DNA of 64,000 nucleotides from contig DCVL01000066.1 of NCBI GenBank assembly GCA_002328035.1, positions 32,468 through 96,467 of the forward strand, read 5' to 3'. Position 1 is the first letter of the stretch. Each line of letters begins with the position of its first letter. Below are positions 46,018 to 54,722 of the stretch, one piece after another. The notes under the pieces were generated by a model. That model had not been told where the DNA came from. It saw only the letters and a program-made list of their open reading frames with translations, and searched no databases. The DNA is from Geobacter sp. UBA2189 (lineage in GTDB: Bacteria; Desulfobacterota; Desulfuromonadia; Geobacterales; Pseudopelobacteraceae). A program made the position numbers and the translations under genes.

Positions 46018-46359
46018 ATGAACTTCTTTATACATTGCAGCATGTTACTATTACTCCTATTGATATCTGTCCCATCAATAGCCACAGACACAGATCTATT
46101 CAACAAGATTGATACCGACAAAAGTGACCATATAAGCAAAGATGAACTTTTAAAATCTGATCTTGTGATAACCAATTCACCTGATGGTCAAAAAGTTGTT
46201 GTACATCGCAATATGACTAAGGGAGGAGAGGCAGCAGCATTAACAGAAGAGCAAAAACATAATCTGTTCAAGAAGATAGACTCAGACAAAGATAACTACA
46301 TAAACCGTAAGGAGTGGAGCCGTGCTTCATCAGACGGTTTTATACTCTTTAAATTCTAA
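46018..46359 (+). CDS. Secreted EF-hand protein
   Basis: A 113-aa protein with a signal peptide (IHCSMLLLLLLISVPSIA, cut after about residue 22). Two EF-hand loops follow, Asp32 to Glu43 (DTDKSDHISKDE) and Asp88 to Glu99 (DSDKDNYINRKE), spaced as calcium-binding pairs are. It is likely periplasmic and calcium-binding; the role is unknown. The ribosome site AAGGATT is weak. The next gene lies 36 nt downstream on the same strand. Confidence 0.82.
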   Translation: MNFFIHCSMLLLLLLISVPSIATDTDLFNKIDTDKSDHISKDELLKSDLVITNSPDGQKVVVHRNMTKGGEAAALTEEQKHNLFKKIDSDKDNYINRKEWSRASSDGFILFKF

Positions 46360-46395
46360 AAACCGGTTTTCTATTAACGAGGAGATATTTGAAAT

Positions 46396-46758
46396 ATGCA
46401 GATAACAGCGACCACCTTGAAAAATGCAACAGTTGTTGAACTTGCAGGCAGAATGGATGCCATGACAACAGCAGAATTTGATCGTTGGTTCTCTGAACAG
46501 GTGGCTTCAGGTGGCTTTCAGATTATACTTAACCTGCAAGAACTGGATTATATAAGCAGTGCCGGATTGCGCTCATTGCTGGCGGCAGCAAAACAGTTGA
46601 ATACAAAAAATGGCTCATTACTGCTATGTTGCATCAAAGGTACAGTTGAAGAGGTTTTTAAGATATCGGGATTTCTTAGTATCTTACCAACATTTCCGAG
46701 CGTTGAAGAGGCCTGTGCCTCATTAAAACAAGAAAGTAAGCCACAGAATATCTTCTGA
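46396..46758 (+). CDS. STAS-domain anti-sigma factor antagonist
   Basis: A 120-aa SpoIIAA-like STAS protein. The phosphorylatable serine region is LDYISSAGLRSLLAAAK (Ser54/55). The start MQITATTLKNATVVELAGRMDA and the end KISGFLSILPTFPSVEEA are typical. Such proteins switch partners with anti-sigma kinases in regulatory pathways. No anti-sigma or sigma gene is next to it. GAGGAG precedes the ATG. It converges with the CheX-like gene 8 nt away. Confidence 0.9.
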   Translation: MQITATTLKNATVVELAGRMDAMTTAEFDRWFSEQVASGGFQIILNLQELDYISSAGLRSLLAAAKQLNTKNGSLLLCCIKGTVEEVFKISGFLSILPTFPSVEEACASLKQESKPQNIF

Positions 46759-46766
46759 TATTCCTG

Positions 46767-47633
46767 CTATTTAATAAAGAGAGCCATCTCCATAATCTCA
46801 TCATTTCCGACATGTATCGGAAACGATACACCACGGTAACCATCAGGAACAGGAAGCCCACTAACAGGAGGATGAATAGTAATCGGAGGATTAATCTCAA
46901 GATTTATCCCAGACTGTGATGCCTTTGCTACTACGTTACCGCAGACTATATTAATAAACTCCATCACTGTATCTTCAAGTATTTCAACAGACTCCTCTTC
47001 AACATTCTCTTCCCTAAGTATTGCTCTGGCAATTGCCTTCTGTGTATTTGAGGAAACAGAGAGCATGTATCTGGCTGTAAGATCTCCACTAAGATCCATT
47101 GCAGCTATCATATGGTTATTCGAAAGAGCCGCAATCTCCATAAACTTGCCGGGGCGAAACTGTATACCAACAACCCTGGTTATCATCTTGTAAGTCAAAT
47201 CAACAACGGCTTCCCATGTAGCAACATTTTCATTCAACCATTCTGGCAATTCAACCCGCTCAACCACAAATGGAGCCTGATCTGCCTTGAATTGTGCAAG
47301 ATAGTAATCAAGCTTGTCAGCTGTCAGGGCTCCAACCTTCACAAGTGCTTCGCCAATGTATAAATGAGTTGCCTTCTGACGCGCAATAACCTCTTCAAGT
47401 TGATTCAGACTAAGGAAACCAAGATCAAGCAGCAAGTCACCAAGTTTCATGTCTTTAGACAATTGTGCCGAGTGAGCAGTTTCAATATCCTGATTCGTAA
47501 TAAATCCCATCGCAACGGCCATCTCGCCCAGTTTAAGATTCGTTCTCTCCTGAAGCTCAATAGCATGCAACAGAGATTCGCCAGTAACAGCATCCTGCTC
47601 AACCAAAAATTGTCCAAAGAATTTTACTGCCAT
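46767..47633 (-). CDS. CheX-domain protein with N-terminal MshEN-type repeats
   Basis: A 288-aa protein. Residues about 1-120 hold two or three GspE/MshE N-terminal-like repeats (LGEMAVAMGFITNQDIETA, LGDLLLDLGFLSLNQLEEV, IGEALVKVGALTADKLDYY), a form known elsewhere to bind c-di-GMP. The C-terminal part (about 140-288) is a CheC/CheX-like phosphatase domain with the ETVMEFINIVCGNV-like helix (EDTVMEFINIVCGNV, positions near 220). It lies 20 nt after the response-regulator gene, its likely phosphorylated partner. Confidence 0.8.
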   Translation of the reverse strand: MAVKFFGQFLVEQDAVTGESLLHAIELQERTNLKLGEMAVAMGFITNQDIETAHSAQLSKDMKLGDLLLDLGFLSLNQLEEVIARQKATHLYIGEALVKVGALTADKLDYYLAQFKADQAPFVVERVELPEWLNENVATWEAVVDLTYKMITRVVGIQFRPGKFMEIAALSNNHMIAAMDLSGDLTARYMLSVSSNTQKAIARAILREENVEEESVEILEDTVMEFINIVCGNVVAKASQSGINLEINPPITIHPPVSGLPVPDGYRGVSFPIHVGNDEIMEMALFIK

Positions 47634-47653
47634 CGTTTTATACCTCCATCAAA

Positions 47654-48013
47654 TCAGAGCGCCCGCAGGATACGGAGTACATTTTCCGCTTCAAACGGTT
47701 TGGAAATGACATTTTTAGCCCCAAGTTTAATGGCTTCAGTAAACTTGTCACCAACGCCCCCCAGGGATGTTACCATAACAACCTGAACATCCTTATCAAG
47801 CATTACAAGGCTTCTGAGAGCAGTCAAGCCATCCATGCCAGGCATGTTCATATCCATGCAAATAATATCAGGATTAGCTGAATGATTCATTTTTATCGCC
47901 TCAGCCCCGTTATTTGCGTGCCCCACACAGATGAAATCACCAGATTCGTTAAGAATTTTTTCAAGCTGACGGACTACGGAGAGGCTATCGTCAACAACAA
48001 GCACTTTTTTCAT
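47654..48013 (-). CDS. Stand-alone CheY-like response regulator
   Basis: A 119-aa receiver domain with no output domain. The phosphorylation site is Asp54 in CMDMNMPGMDG, the acidic pair is Asp8/Asp9 in VVDDS, and the switch residues are Thr82 and Lys105 (VISKPF). The longer frame to 48100 is not needed, since ATG 48013 has GAGAGGGA upstream and starts at MKKVLVVDDS. It is followed by the CheX-like gene, which may dephosphorylate it. Confidence 0.92.
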   Translation of the reverse strand: MKKVLVVDDSLSVVRQLEKILNESGDFICVGHANNGAEAIKMNHSANPDIICMDMNMPGMDGLTALRSLVMLDKDVQVVMVTSLGGVGDKFTEAIKLGAKNVISKPFEAENVLRILRAL

Positions 48014-48186
48014 GGACTGTTTCCCTCTCGGTTGGGTTTCATTCCTGGCAGTTAGGATAACTCTGCTGAAAACTCTAACCGAAAGAACATGAAAAGTCAA
48101 AAATGATTCTAAAAAAATCGCTTTTTACTCGCCTGTCAGCGTGTTATACATCTTCAACAAATTATTATAAAGGAGAGCATATTGTC

Positions 48187-49197
48187 ATGATGTTTAATCG
48201 TGGTATCTCAATTGCGGTACTGATGGCTACAGTAACAATAGTTGGTAATTATAAAGCAGAGGCAGCGGACAAAAAGAATCCCCCCGCTGCTACAGCTACC
48301 AAGAAAGCCACATTGCCAGATCCGGTTGCCAAGGTTAATAGTGTGGCCATTCCAGCTTCTGATCTTCAAAAAGCATTGAATGCATTCAACAAATCACCTT
48401 CAGCAGCACAGGTTCCACCTGGTAAGGAAAAAGAGGTTCAACTCTTTCTTTTGAACCAGATGCTTGGCGCTGAATTGATGTACCAGGTTTCTAACAAAAC
48501 AGTGGTCAAGGATCAGAGCAAAAAGGTTGACGATGCCTTTGGCAAGATAAAATCCCGCTTTAAAACAGATGATGAATTTAAAAAGGGACTACAGGAGCAG
48601 GGACTTACAGAAAAGGATCTTCTCGAACTTATTCGTCGTAACGTCATTATTGAAAACTATATTGAGCAGGAAATACTGCCCAAGCAGCAGGTTACTGATA
48701 CCGAAGCCAAGGATTTCTATGACAAAAACCCTGAAACCTTTACCCAGCCTGAGCAGATCCGTGCAAGCCATATCCTGATCACTGTAGATGCCAAAGCTAC
48801 TGATGCTGATAAAAAGAAGGCTAAAGAAAAGGCAGAATCACTTTTAAAACAGTTAAAGAGCGGAGCTGATTTTGCGAAGCTGGCACAGGAAAATTCAGGA
48901 TGCCCCAGCAGCAAACAGGGTGGTGACCTTGGATATTTTGGCAAAGGCCAGATGGTAAAACCTTTTGAGGATGCAGCTATTGCTTTAAAACCCGGCGAGC
49001 TGAGTGCTGTGGTTGAAACCCAGTTTGGCTATCATATTATCAAGTTGATTGAGAAAAAACCAGCCAGCAAGATCGCTTTTGCAGATGTAAAGCTAAAAAT
49101 TATTGATAATATCAAGCGTAAGAAGGTAAGCGAAGCGATAAATGCAACACTTGAAGATGCAAGAAAGAAGGCTAAAATAGAAATTTTTCTGAAGTAA
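48187..49197 (+). CDS. PpiC-type peptidyl-prolyl isomerase (SurA-like)
   Basis: A 336-aa exported foldase. The signal peptide (ISIAVLMATVTIVGNYKAEA) is followed by a low-complexity linker, a SurA N-terminal-like chaperone region (VAKVNSVAIPASDLQKALN), and a rotamase domain (about 195-290: IRASHILI, GADFAKLAQENSGCPSSKQG, GDLGYFGKGQMVKPFEDAA, FGYHIIKL). It helps outer-membrane or periplasmic proteins fold. Upstream in-frame codons are ignored, because ATG 48187 has AGGAGAG 9 nt before it. It ends before a terminator shared with the convergent RND gene. Confidence 0.92.
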   Translation: MMFNRGISIAVLMATVTIVGNYKAEAADKKNPPAATATKKATLPDPVAKVNSVAIPASDLQKALNAFNKSPSAAQVPPGKEKEVQLFLLNQMLGAELMYQVSNKTVVKDQSKKVDDAFGKIKSRFKTDDEFKKGLQEQGLTEKDLLELIRRNVIIENYIEQEILPKQQVTDTEAKDFYDKNPETFTQPEQIRASHILITVDAKATDADKKKAKEKAESLLKQLKSGADFAKLAQENSGCPSSKQGGDLGYFGKGQMVKPFEDAAIALKPGELSAVVETQFGYHIIKLIEKKPASKIAFADVKLKIIDNIKRKKVSEAINATLEDARKKAKIEIFLK

Positions 49198-49226
49198 GAC
49201 AGATTTATTTCACTAAATTTATTTAT

Positions 49227-49268
49227 AAAACAGGGTTGCGCTTTTAGCTTGCGCTTCCCTGTTTTTTT
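49227..49268 (+). terminator. Terminator after the PpiC gene
   Basis: Stem AAAACAGGG (49227-49235) with CCCTGTTTT (49257-49265), an inner GCGC pair and a following T-run. It lies across the end of the convergent RND gene, so it may serve both transcripts. Confidence 0.8.
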
Positions 49269-51913
49269 GAAAACAGCATGAGAAGCGCTGGCAAAAAGAG
49301 CAAAAAAGCAAGCACGATAGAAACCATTCCCAGGGACATTACAGCCCCTATACTGAATACCCCCTGATGACGAGCCACCATTAAGACACCAAAACTGAAC
49401 ATTATTGTCAGTGCATTAAGCAATACTCCTTTTCCAGCACTACTGCTAACAACCTGAACCGGTGACTCTCCTCCCCTTAAATGGCGGTTGATTATATATA
49501 TGGCAGAATCAATTCCAACCCCCAAAAGTAGCGGCATTACAATGATATTGGCTACGTTGAATTTAAGACCAAAGACCCACATACCGGCAACCATCAAAAG
49601 GAGCCCTGCAATCAGAGGAGCTATCCCCAGTGCTGTTGTAATAAAACTGCGAAATGCAATCAAAACTATTAAAACAACACCGGCCAGTGCATACAGAAAT
49701 GCCTGCATATAAGAGTTTTTAAGGATCTTGAACGATTCATAGACACTTACAGGTTCACCAGTGGCATGGGGATCAACAGATTTGACCTGAGTTACAAACT
49801 CGCCCAATGGACGTTCATTAAAGATTTCATTTTTAGGAGCAATTTGCAGCAGAAACCTGCCGTCCTTACCGATAAAACGTTGCCTCAACTTAACAGGAAT
49901 ATCAGTCTCTGTAACATGATGAGCATTAAGGGATTCCTTAAGCAGTCGAAGCTTCTCAGGTAGCGGCGCAAACATCTTTTCCTGCATATCCCTAAGTATA
50001 TTAAGGGCATTTTCATCCTTTTCCTTTTCAAGCCCTGCAAAGAATCTGTCAAGTGTAACAAGGAATGCTGCAACAGGCTTTGCCTCTTGAGCCTTTTCTG
50101 TTTCGAGAGCGTTTTTAAGTCTTTCCACCCTCTCACGGAAACCCTCAAAGATAGCTGGCAGCTCCATTACGTTAAGGTTTTCCTGATATGGCAGAGGGTT
50201 GACATCAGCCATAATATGCTTAATTTTTCTTATTTCTAACAGTTTTTCAGGCTGATGATCAGGAACTAGGGTATTAATGCTGACAACATGATCAACTGTT
50301 GGCAGCTTCTCAAACTGACTGGTTAATTTTACAGCCCACTCCTTGTCTTTGGCCATAGAAACAGCAAAATATCCGGAGTTTTCTTTGCTCTTCATCAACT
50401 TATAGGCGTAGTTTACAGACTCAAGCCCCTTTGCCTGAAGATTAAGCATGTTAAAGTCAAACGGAACACGAGTTAGAGCCACTGCCCCAGATAGCGCAAG
50501 TATAACAGTAACCCCTACAATCAAGGTTGGGCGCGCAAACAGGCTTTCTGTCCACTGCCGTTTTAAAACTTGAGTCTGTTTATATTTTTTATCTGTATCT
50601 TTTTTCTTTTTTAAAATAACCAGCATTGCCGGCAGAACAGTAAAGGTTCCAAGAAAACAGACAAAAACCCCTACCGCAGCGATCAGACCAAGCTCCGCAA
50701 TCCCACGGAAATCTGTAAGCAGAAAGGTGAGAAAAGCCAGAGCAGTAGTGGCACAAGCAAGCAAAATAGGACGGAGGTTCGATATCAGACTCTCCTTCAA
50801 CGCCTGTTCAAAAGGCAGTCTTTCCAACTGTTCCTGAAGGTTCAGAACAACCTGAATCCCATATTCAACTCCAAGACCAAGAAGCATAACCGCAAAGGCC
50901 ATTGAGAGTATATTCAGATGCCCTACCAGAAGAGTAGCCATGCCGAAGGCAATGGCAATAGCGGAGAGAAGCGCCGTCATTGCAGCCACAGTATTTCTGA
51001 GACCTCGGAAGGCTATAAACAGTAGAATTACCGTAAGAACCAGTGAAAGCAGAGAGGCTATCTTCATATCGTTTATACTTGTTGCCATCTCTTCATACTC
51101 CAAAACCGGCACACCTGTTATCCCTGCGGTGATTCCTTTAAACTCCTGTTTTTGTTTAAGTATATTCAGTTCTTCTCGCACCTTTTGTATTGCTTTTTCA
51201 GCAGGCACAAAACTGCCCTGCTCTTTTAATGGTCTGATTGCAATCACCTGTTGTTTACCAGCATTTTCCATCATTGATGGTTTCCCATCTTTGCCACCTG
51301 ACAGGAAAGAATCCATAGAAATTGCGCTGTTTTTGCCATCAAAACCCGTAAATCCCTTATCCAGGGTATTTAGCATAAAGGTCAGGCGGTTTAATTTTTC
51401 AGGTGCTGGCTTAAGCAGATAATCATCAATATGAGCCGTAAGAGAACTGAAAAGGGTTTGGATAGAAGGGGCAGCTGCCAGTTCCTTCAAAATTGGCCCA
51501 GCCATTTCAATGGTTTTACTCATATTCTTCAACTCATCAAGAGGCGTGAAAAGCAATGCATTCTGACGAAAATAAGGAAGCCCACCGGGGTATAAAATAT
51601 CAACAAACAACCGTTTTTCCTGAGATAAACGAGTATAAAGAGCATCGCTAAAACGACTTACAAGTAGAGGGTCATCCCCTTCAATAACTAAAGCCACCTC
51701 TTCCTGATCCCCAAATGCTGTGCGATATGCCTGATAGTCCTGCTGAAAAGGGGCATGCCTTGGCATAAGGTCATCACGACCTGTTAGAAACTCAAGATTA
51801 TTAACCGTATAGACAATGGAAAGTATTGTCATAAACAGCGCTATAATAATCACCGTCCATGGATTGCGGATGATAAAACTGAAGAGACGGTTCGTTTTGG
51901 GTGATTCAGACAT
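49244..51913 (-). CDS. RND/MMPL-family exporter (HpnN-like)
   Basis: An 889-aa membrane protein with two homologous halves, each with a periplasmic loop and a group of membrane segments. Features are an N-terminal anchor (FSFIIRNPWTVIIIALFMT), FITGVP-like GITGVPVLEYEE before the first bundle, MLLGLGVEYGIQVVLN, and MPLLLGVGIDSAIYIINRHLRG in the second. The architecture and size are those of hopanoid-associated RND transporters (HpnN) that move lipids to the outer membrane. Identity as HpnN is not proven. It lies downstream of the envelope genes on the same strand, next to the isoprenoid operon. Confidence 0.82.
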   Translation of the reverse strand: MSESPKTNRLFSFIIRNPWTVIIIALFMTILSIVYTVNNLEFLTGRDDLMPRHAPFQQDYQAYRTAFGDQEEVALVIEGDDPLLVSRFSDALYTRLSQEKRLFVDILYPGGLPYFRQNALLFTPLDELKNMSKTIEMAGPILKELAAAPSIQTLFSSLTAHIDDYLLKPAPEKLNRLTFMLNTLDKGFTGFDGKNSAISMDSFLSGGKDGKPSMMENAGKQQVIAIRPLKEQGSFVPAEKAIQKVREELNILKQKQEFKGITAGITGVPVLEYEEMATSINDMKIASLLSLVLTVILLFIAFRGLRNTVAAMTALLSAIAIAFGMATLLVGHLNILSMAFAVMLLGLGVEYGIQVVLNLQEQLERLPFEQALKESLISNLRPILLACATTALAFLTFLLTDFRGIAELGLIAAVGVFVCFLGTFTVLPAMLVILKKKKDTDKKYKQTQVLKRQWTESLFARPTLIVGVTVILALSGAVALTRVPFDFNMLNLQAKGLESVNYAYKLMKSKENSGYFAVSMAKDKEWAVKLTSQFEKLPTVDHVVSINTLVPDHQPEKLLEIRKIKHIMADVNPLPYQENLNVMELPAIFEGFRERVERLKNALETEKAQEAKPVAAFLVTLDRFFAGLEKEKDENALNILRDMQEKMFAPLPEKLRLLKESLNAHHVTETDIPVKLRQRFIGKDGRFLLQIAPKNEIFNERPLGEFVTQVKSVDPHATGEPVSVYESFKILKNSYMQAFLYALAGVVLIVLIAFRSFITTALGIAPLIAGLLLMVAGMWVFGLKFNVANIIVMPLLLGVGIDSAIYIINRHLRGGESPVQVVSSSAGKGVLLNALTIMFSFGVLMVARHQGVFSIGAVMSLGMVSIVLAFLLFLPALLMLFSKKQGSAS

Positions 51914-52032
51914 CTTTTATACTCCTGTCAGGGGCAACAGATTTCCTGCCCTGTTGTTTACAAATCCTCTTCCTCTGGATTGCTTAACAAACCATCAGAT
52001 GTTTGGTAAATTTTTAAAGTAAATAAAGGCTG

Positions 52033-52188
52033 TTATCGGCGAAAGGAGCGAACATAAAGGTATATAATCAGCAGAAACGGCAGTGTGGAAAACGCCGCTG
52101 TAAAATTACCGGTAAAAAGTTGCCATGTGCCAAAGCCTATTACAGACAATGTAAAAAAGATGACAAAATAAGCGAGCGGTTTAGACAT
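52033..52188 (-). CDS. Small membrane protein, 51 aa
   Basis: A short frame read from ATG 52188 to TAA 52033. It has two hydrophobic helices, about residues 6-24 (AYFVIFFTLSVIGFGTW) and 30-46 (FSTLPFLLIIYLYV), and ends RSFRR, a positive cytoplasmic tail. It lies between the PagL-like and RND genes on the same strand, so it is likely co-transcribed with them. The function is unknown; it could be an accessory subunit of the exporter. The ribosome site is weak. Confidence 0.55.
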   Translation of the reverse strand: MSKPLAYFVIFFTLSVIGFGTWQLFTGNFTAAFSTLPFLLIIYLYVRSFRR

Positions 52189-52339
52189 GTACTGGACTTT
52201 ACCTGATTTTTTGCAGAAATAGAAGTCACAGATTCAATCCAATCTGAAAAGACAGATTTGTTCGCTATTAGAAGAAGAAGACGATGCTATAAGTTTTTTG
52301 GCTGGCTTCAAAAAAAATGGTGCCATAAAGAGCTGTTCT

Positions 52340-52927
52340 TTAGCGCAGCCAGCTTACCCCCAACAGGAATTTACTGGAATTTAACGGCTCGTTGGGGCTG
52401 GCTGTACCGGCATTTGAAATATGGTGATAACGGTACTCAAGAGTAAACGCCAGATCTTTTCTGATATAATATTGAACGCCGGTTCCCCCCTGATAGCTAA
52501 AATCCAAACGGCTTCCCATACTTGGCAGGCCAAGATCAACAAACAGCATTCCTCCTCCGGCAAAGATATATGGAATCAGAGGATTTAAAGCTGTAAACTT
52601 CCAGCTCCCAAGCAGATATCCACCTATCATTGAACGACCACCCTGATCAATAGCCAGATGATAAGGAAGCTCAACCAACAGTTGATGTCTTCCCTGATAC
52701 CAACTCCCCTTCCCTACCTCATCAGAAAGAAACCATCCAAATCTCGCAATGGCATCCCAGGTCTGTACCTGAGTACGGGTATCCCCAAAACCTCTGTGGG
52801 TTATTCCGTAACCGGTGAGCAACGCAAGTTCATAGTTTGCGTCTTTTAGATTCACAGCAGATTCATCGGCAATCGCGGCAACTGGCAGCATAATTAGAAT
52901 GAGAATCAAAAAAATGTTCTTTACCAT
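52340..52927 (-). CDS. Acyloxyacyl hydrolase family protein (PagL-like lipid A deacylase)
   Basis: A 195-aa outer-membrane protein with a signal peptide (IFLILILIMLPVAAIA). A beta-barrel pattern follows, ending in EYRYHHISNAGTASPNEPLN, where the His-Ser of the PagL active site is expected (HHISNAG) with Glu downstream. PagL removes the R-3-hydroxyacyl chain at position 3 of lipid A. The ATG overlaps the last 7 nt of the radical SAM gene. It belongs to an envelope-lipid cluster on the minus strand. Confidence 0.82.
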   Translation of the reverse strand: MVKNIFLILILIMLPVAAIADESAVNLKDANYELALLTGYGITHRGFGDTRTQVQTWDAIARFGWFLSDEVGKGSWYQGRHQLLVELPYHLAIDQGGRSMIGGYLLGSWKFTALNPLIPYIFAGGGMLFVDLGLPSMGSRLDFSYQGGTGVQYYIRKDLAFTLEYRYHHISNAGTASPNEPLNSSKFLLGVSWLR

Positions 52928-54342
52928 TTCTGCTGCCTTTCAAACTTCAGAATGGTTGGCAGGTTCTTTAAAAAGTCCAGCACACTATGAGGAGATTTCC
53001 AGATCATCTTTGTATAACCCCAATGAATACCTGTGCGACGATAAAAACGCCTGATAAATTCATTATAAAGGTCATCAAGCTGCTGTTTGGTCATACCTGT
53101 CGGAATAAAGACAAAGTTCATGCAATTCATAAGGTTCCAATCCTCATGATATTCACCAAACTCAAGAAGTGTTTTATAGAGCGGAGCCCCGGGGAAAGGG
53201 GTAAACTTGGTGACATTTATCTCATCCAGAGGCAGAGTAAGCGCGTAGTCAATCGTGCGTCGGATAGTCGCCTCATTCTCTCCTGGCAAACCTACCATAA
53301 ACAGACCTTTTACCCGCATTCCAATATCTTTAACCATCTTCAACTTCCGACCAACCTCGTCCAGACCATAAAATTTTCGATGCTGCTTCAATATTTCAGG
53401 GTCTCCTGACTCAATCCCGAAATTTACCTGCCAACAGCCTGATCCTTTCAAAAGAGAGAGCAGTTCCGCATCAACATGCTCCAATCTGGCTATACAGTTA
53501 TAACTGACATCAATGCCCTTCTTTCTCTTCAGTTCACAGAATTCAGCTACCCGTTTCCTGTCAAAGGTAAAGAGGTCATCATAAAAGAATACATGCCTAA
53601 TTCCATAATCGCGCTTAAGCATCGCCATATGTTCAAGAATATACTCAGGGGAGTTAAATCTGAACCCTTTCGAAAACACCGAACGATCACAGTAGGAACA
53701 CTGATAGGGACACCCACGGCTGGATATTATGCTGGAATTGGGAAAGCGGGGGGAACTAAAAAGCGGCAGCTTATATTTTTTGGGAAACCCAGGAAGCAAA
53801 TGATATGCAGGGAATGGCAATACATTCAGATCGGGGATCAGCTCGCGTGGTGCAGTAACAACGGCATTCCCATCTGCATCACGAAAGGCAAGCCCGGGAA
53901 TCAAATCAGTATTGCTGAATCCTGATTTGACAAGCTCAAGCATCGTCTGTTCGCCTTCTCCAAGCACAAGAAAATCAATAGCAGGGAAACGTTCCAAGAG
54001 TGGGGCTCCCATGGTACAGGCATGAGCACCACCAAAAACTATCCTGATCCTTGCATCCTTGTTCCTGACAGCTTCTGCAATCCGATAAGCCTCAAGAAAA
54101 GAGGATGTAGTGCTGGAAAATGCAACCAGATCAGGCTGCCTCGCAATAATCTTCTTTACCAGAAGCTCATGCGGCAGCGGTGTGGCATAGCAGTCAATAA
54201 TTTCCGAAGGAACAGCATGACTCTCAAGCCATGCCATTATGGATAACAGACCTAACGGCGGCATTACGTTGAAGATAGTTGTAATGTCCGTAACACCGGC
54301 CATGAAGTTGCTGCCGTAAGGATGGATAAACAGTATTTTCAA
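52921..54342 (-). CDS. B12-binding radical SAM protein
   Basis: A 473-aa enzyme. It has an N-terminal cobalamin-binding region (LKILFIHPYG, MPPLGLLSIMAWLE, VFGGAHACTMGAPLLERFP) and a radical SAM core with the cluster motif SRGCPYQCSYCDRSVF. The C-terminal TIM-barrel part (IESGDPEILKQHRKFYGL, FMVGLPGENEATI) also fits. This is the class that methylates or rearranges unactivated carbons, as in BchE, HpnP and HpnJ. The substrate cannot be read. The start is placed at TTG 54342 (LKILFIHP), with AGAGG a few bases upstream; an ATG at 54411 gives a less typical N-terminus. Confidence 0.82.
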   Translation of the reverse strand: MKILFIHPYGSNFMAGVTDITTIFNVMPPLGLLSIMAWLESHAVPSEIIDCYATPLPHELLVKKIIARQPDLVAFSSTTSSFLEAYRIAEAVRNKDARIRIVFGGAHACTMGAPLLERFPAIDFLVLGEGEQTMLELVKSGFSNTDLIPGLAFRDADGNAVVTAPRELIPDLNVLPFPAYHLLPGFPKKYKLPLFSSPRFPNSSIISSRGCPYQCSYCDRSVFSKGFRFNSPEYILEHMAMLKRDYGIRHVFFYDDLFTFDRKRVAEFCELKRKKGIDVSYNCIARLEHVDAELLSLLKGSGCWQVNFGIESGDPEILKQHRKFYGLDEVGRKLKMVKDIGMRVKGLFMVGLPGENEATIRRTIDYALTLPLDEINVTKFTPFPGAPLYKTLLEFGEYHEDWNLMNCMNFVFIPTGMTKQQLDDLYNEFIRRFYRRTGIHWGYTKMIWKSPHSVLDFLKNLPTILKFERQQKW

Positions 54343-54428
54343 GTATACCTCTTGCAATAACAGGGAAAGATGCAGTTGATTATTACAGAGTTTTATATTT
54401 ATTGGAAGCATCTAACGGTTGCTTCATG

Positions 54429-54456
54429 TTGACGACTAGAGTCTGATCAGTATAAA
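54429..54456 (+). promoter_or_regulatory. Promoter of xseB-ispA-dxs
   Basis: TTGACG (54429-54434), a 16-nt spacer and TATAAA (54451-54456), close to consensus. It gives a leader of about 23 nt to xseB. It overlaps the 5' region of the divergent radical SAM gene. Confidence 0.75.
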
Positions 54457-54485
54457 GTCCATTCAAGTTCAGCAAGGGGGCATCT

Positions 54486-54722
54486 ATGGCCGCAGAAAAA
54501 TTTGAGACCTCTCTCAAAAAGCTTGAAGAGGTTGTCAGAAAGCTTGAAGGAGGTAATCTCCCACTGGATGACTCCATAAAGGCCTTTGAAGAAGGGGTCA
54601 GGCATGCCGCTTTTTGTGCCAAAAAACTGGATGAGGCGGAACAAAAGGTGGAGATGCTGATTAAACAGAGAGACGGCTCGTTTCGCAGGGAACCCTTTAA
54701 TGCTGTTGATGAGGATGAATAA
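54486..54722 (+). CDS. xseB: Exodeoxyribonuclease VII small subunit
   Basis: A 78-aa helical protein with the family signature FETSLKKLEEVVRKLEGGNLPL and DDSIKAFEEGVRHAAFCAKKLDEAE split over residues 5-55. It binds the large subunit XseA (not in the window) to form exonuclease VII. Its stop TAA overlaps the ispA ATG by one base (TAATG). It heads the xseB-ispA-dxs operon found in many proteobacteria. Confidence 0.95.
   Translation: MAAEKFETSLKKLEEVVRKLEGGNLPLDDSIKAFEEGVRHAAFCAKKLDEAEQKVEMLIKQRDGSFRREPFNAVDEDE

Noticed and set aside
52258..52446. A 62-codon plus-strand frame across the end of the PagL-like gene
   Set aside because: It is mostly antisense to a well-supported outer-membrane protein gene and has no motif of its own.
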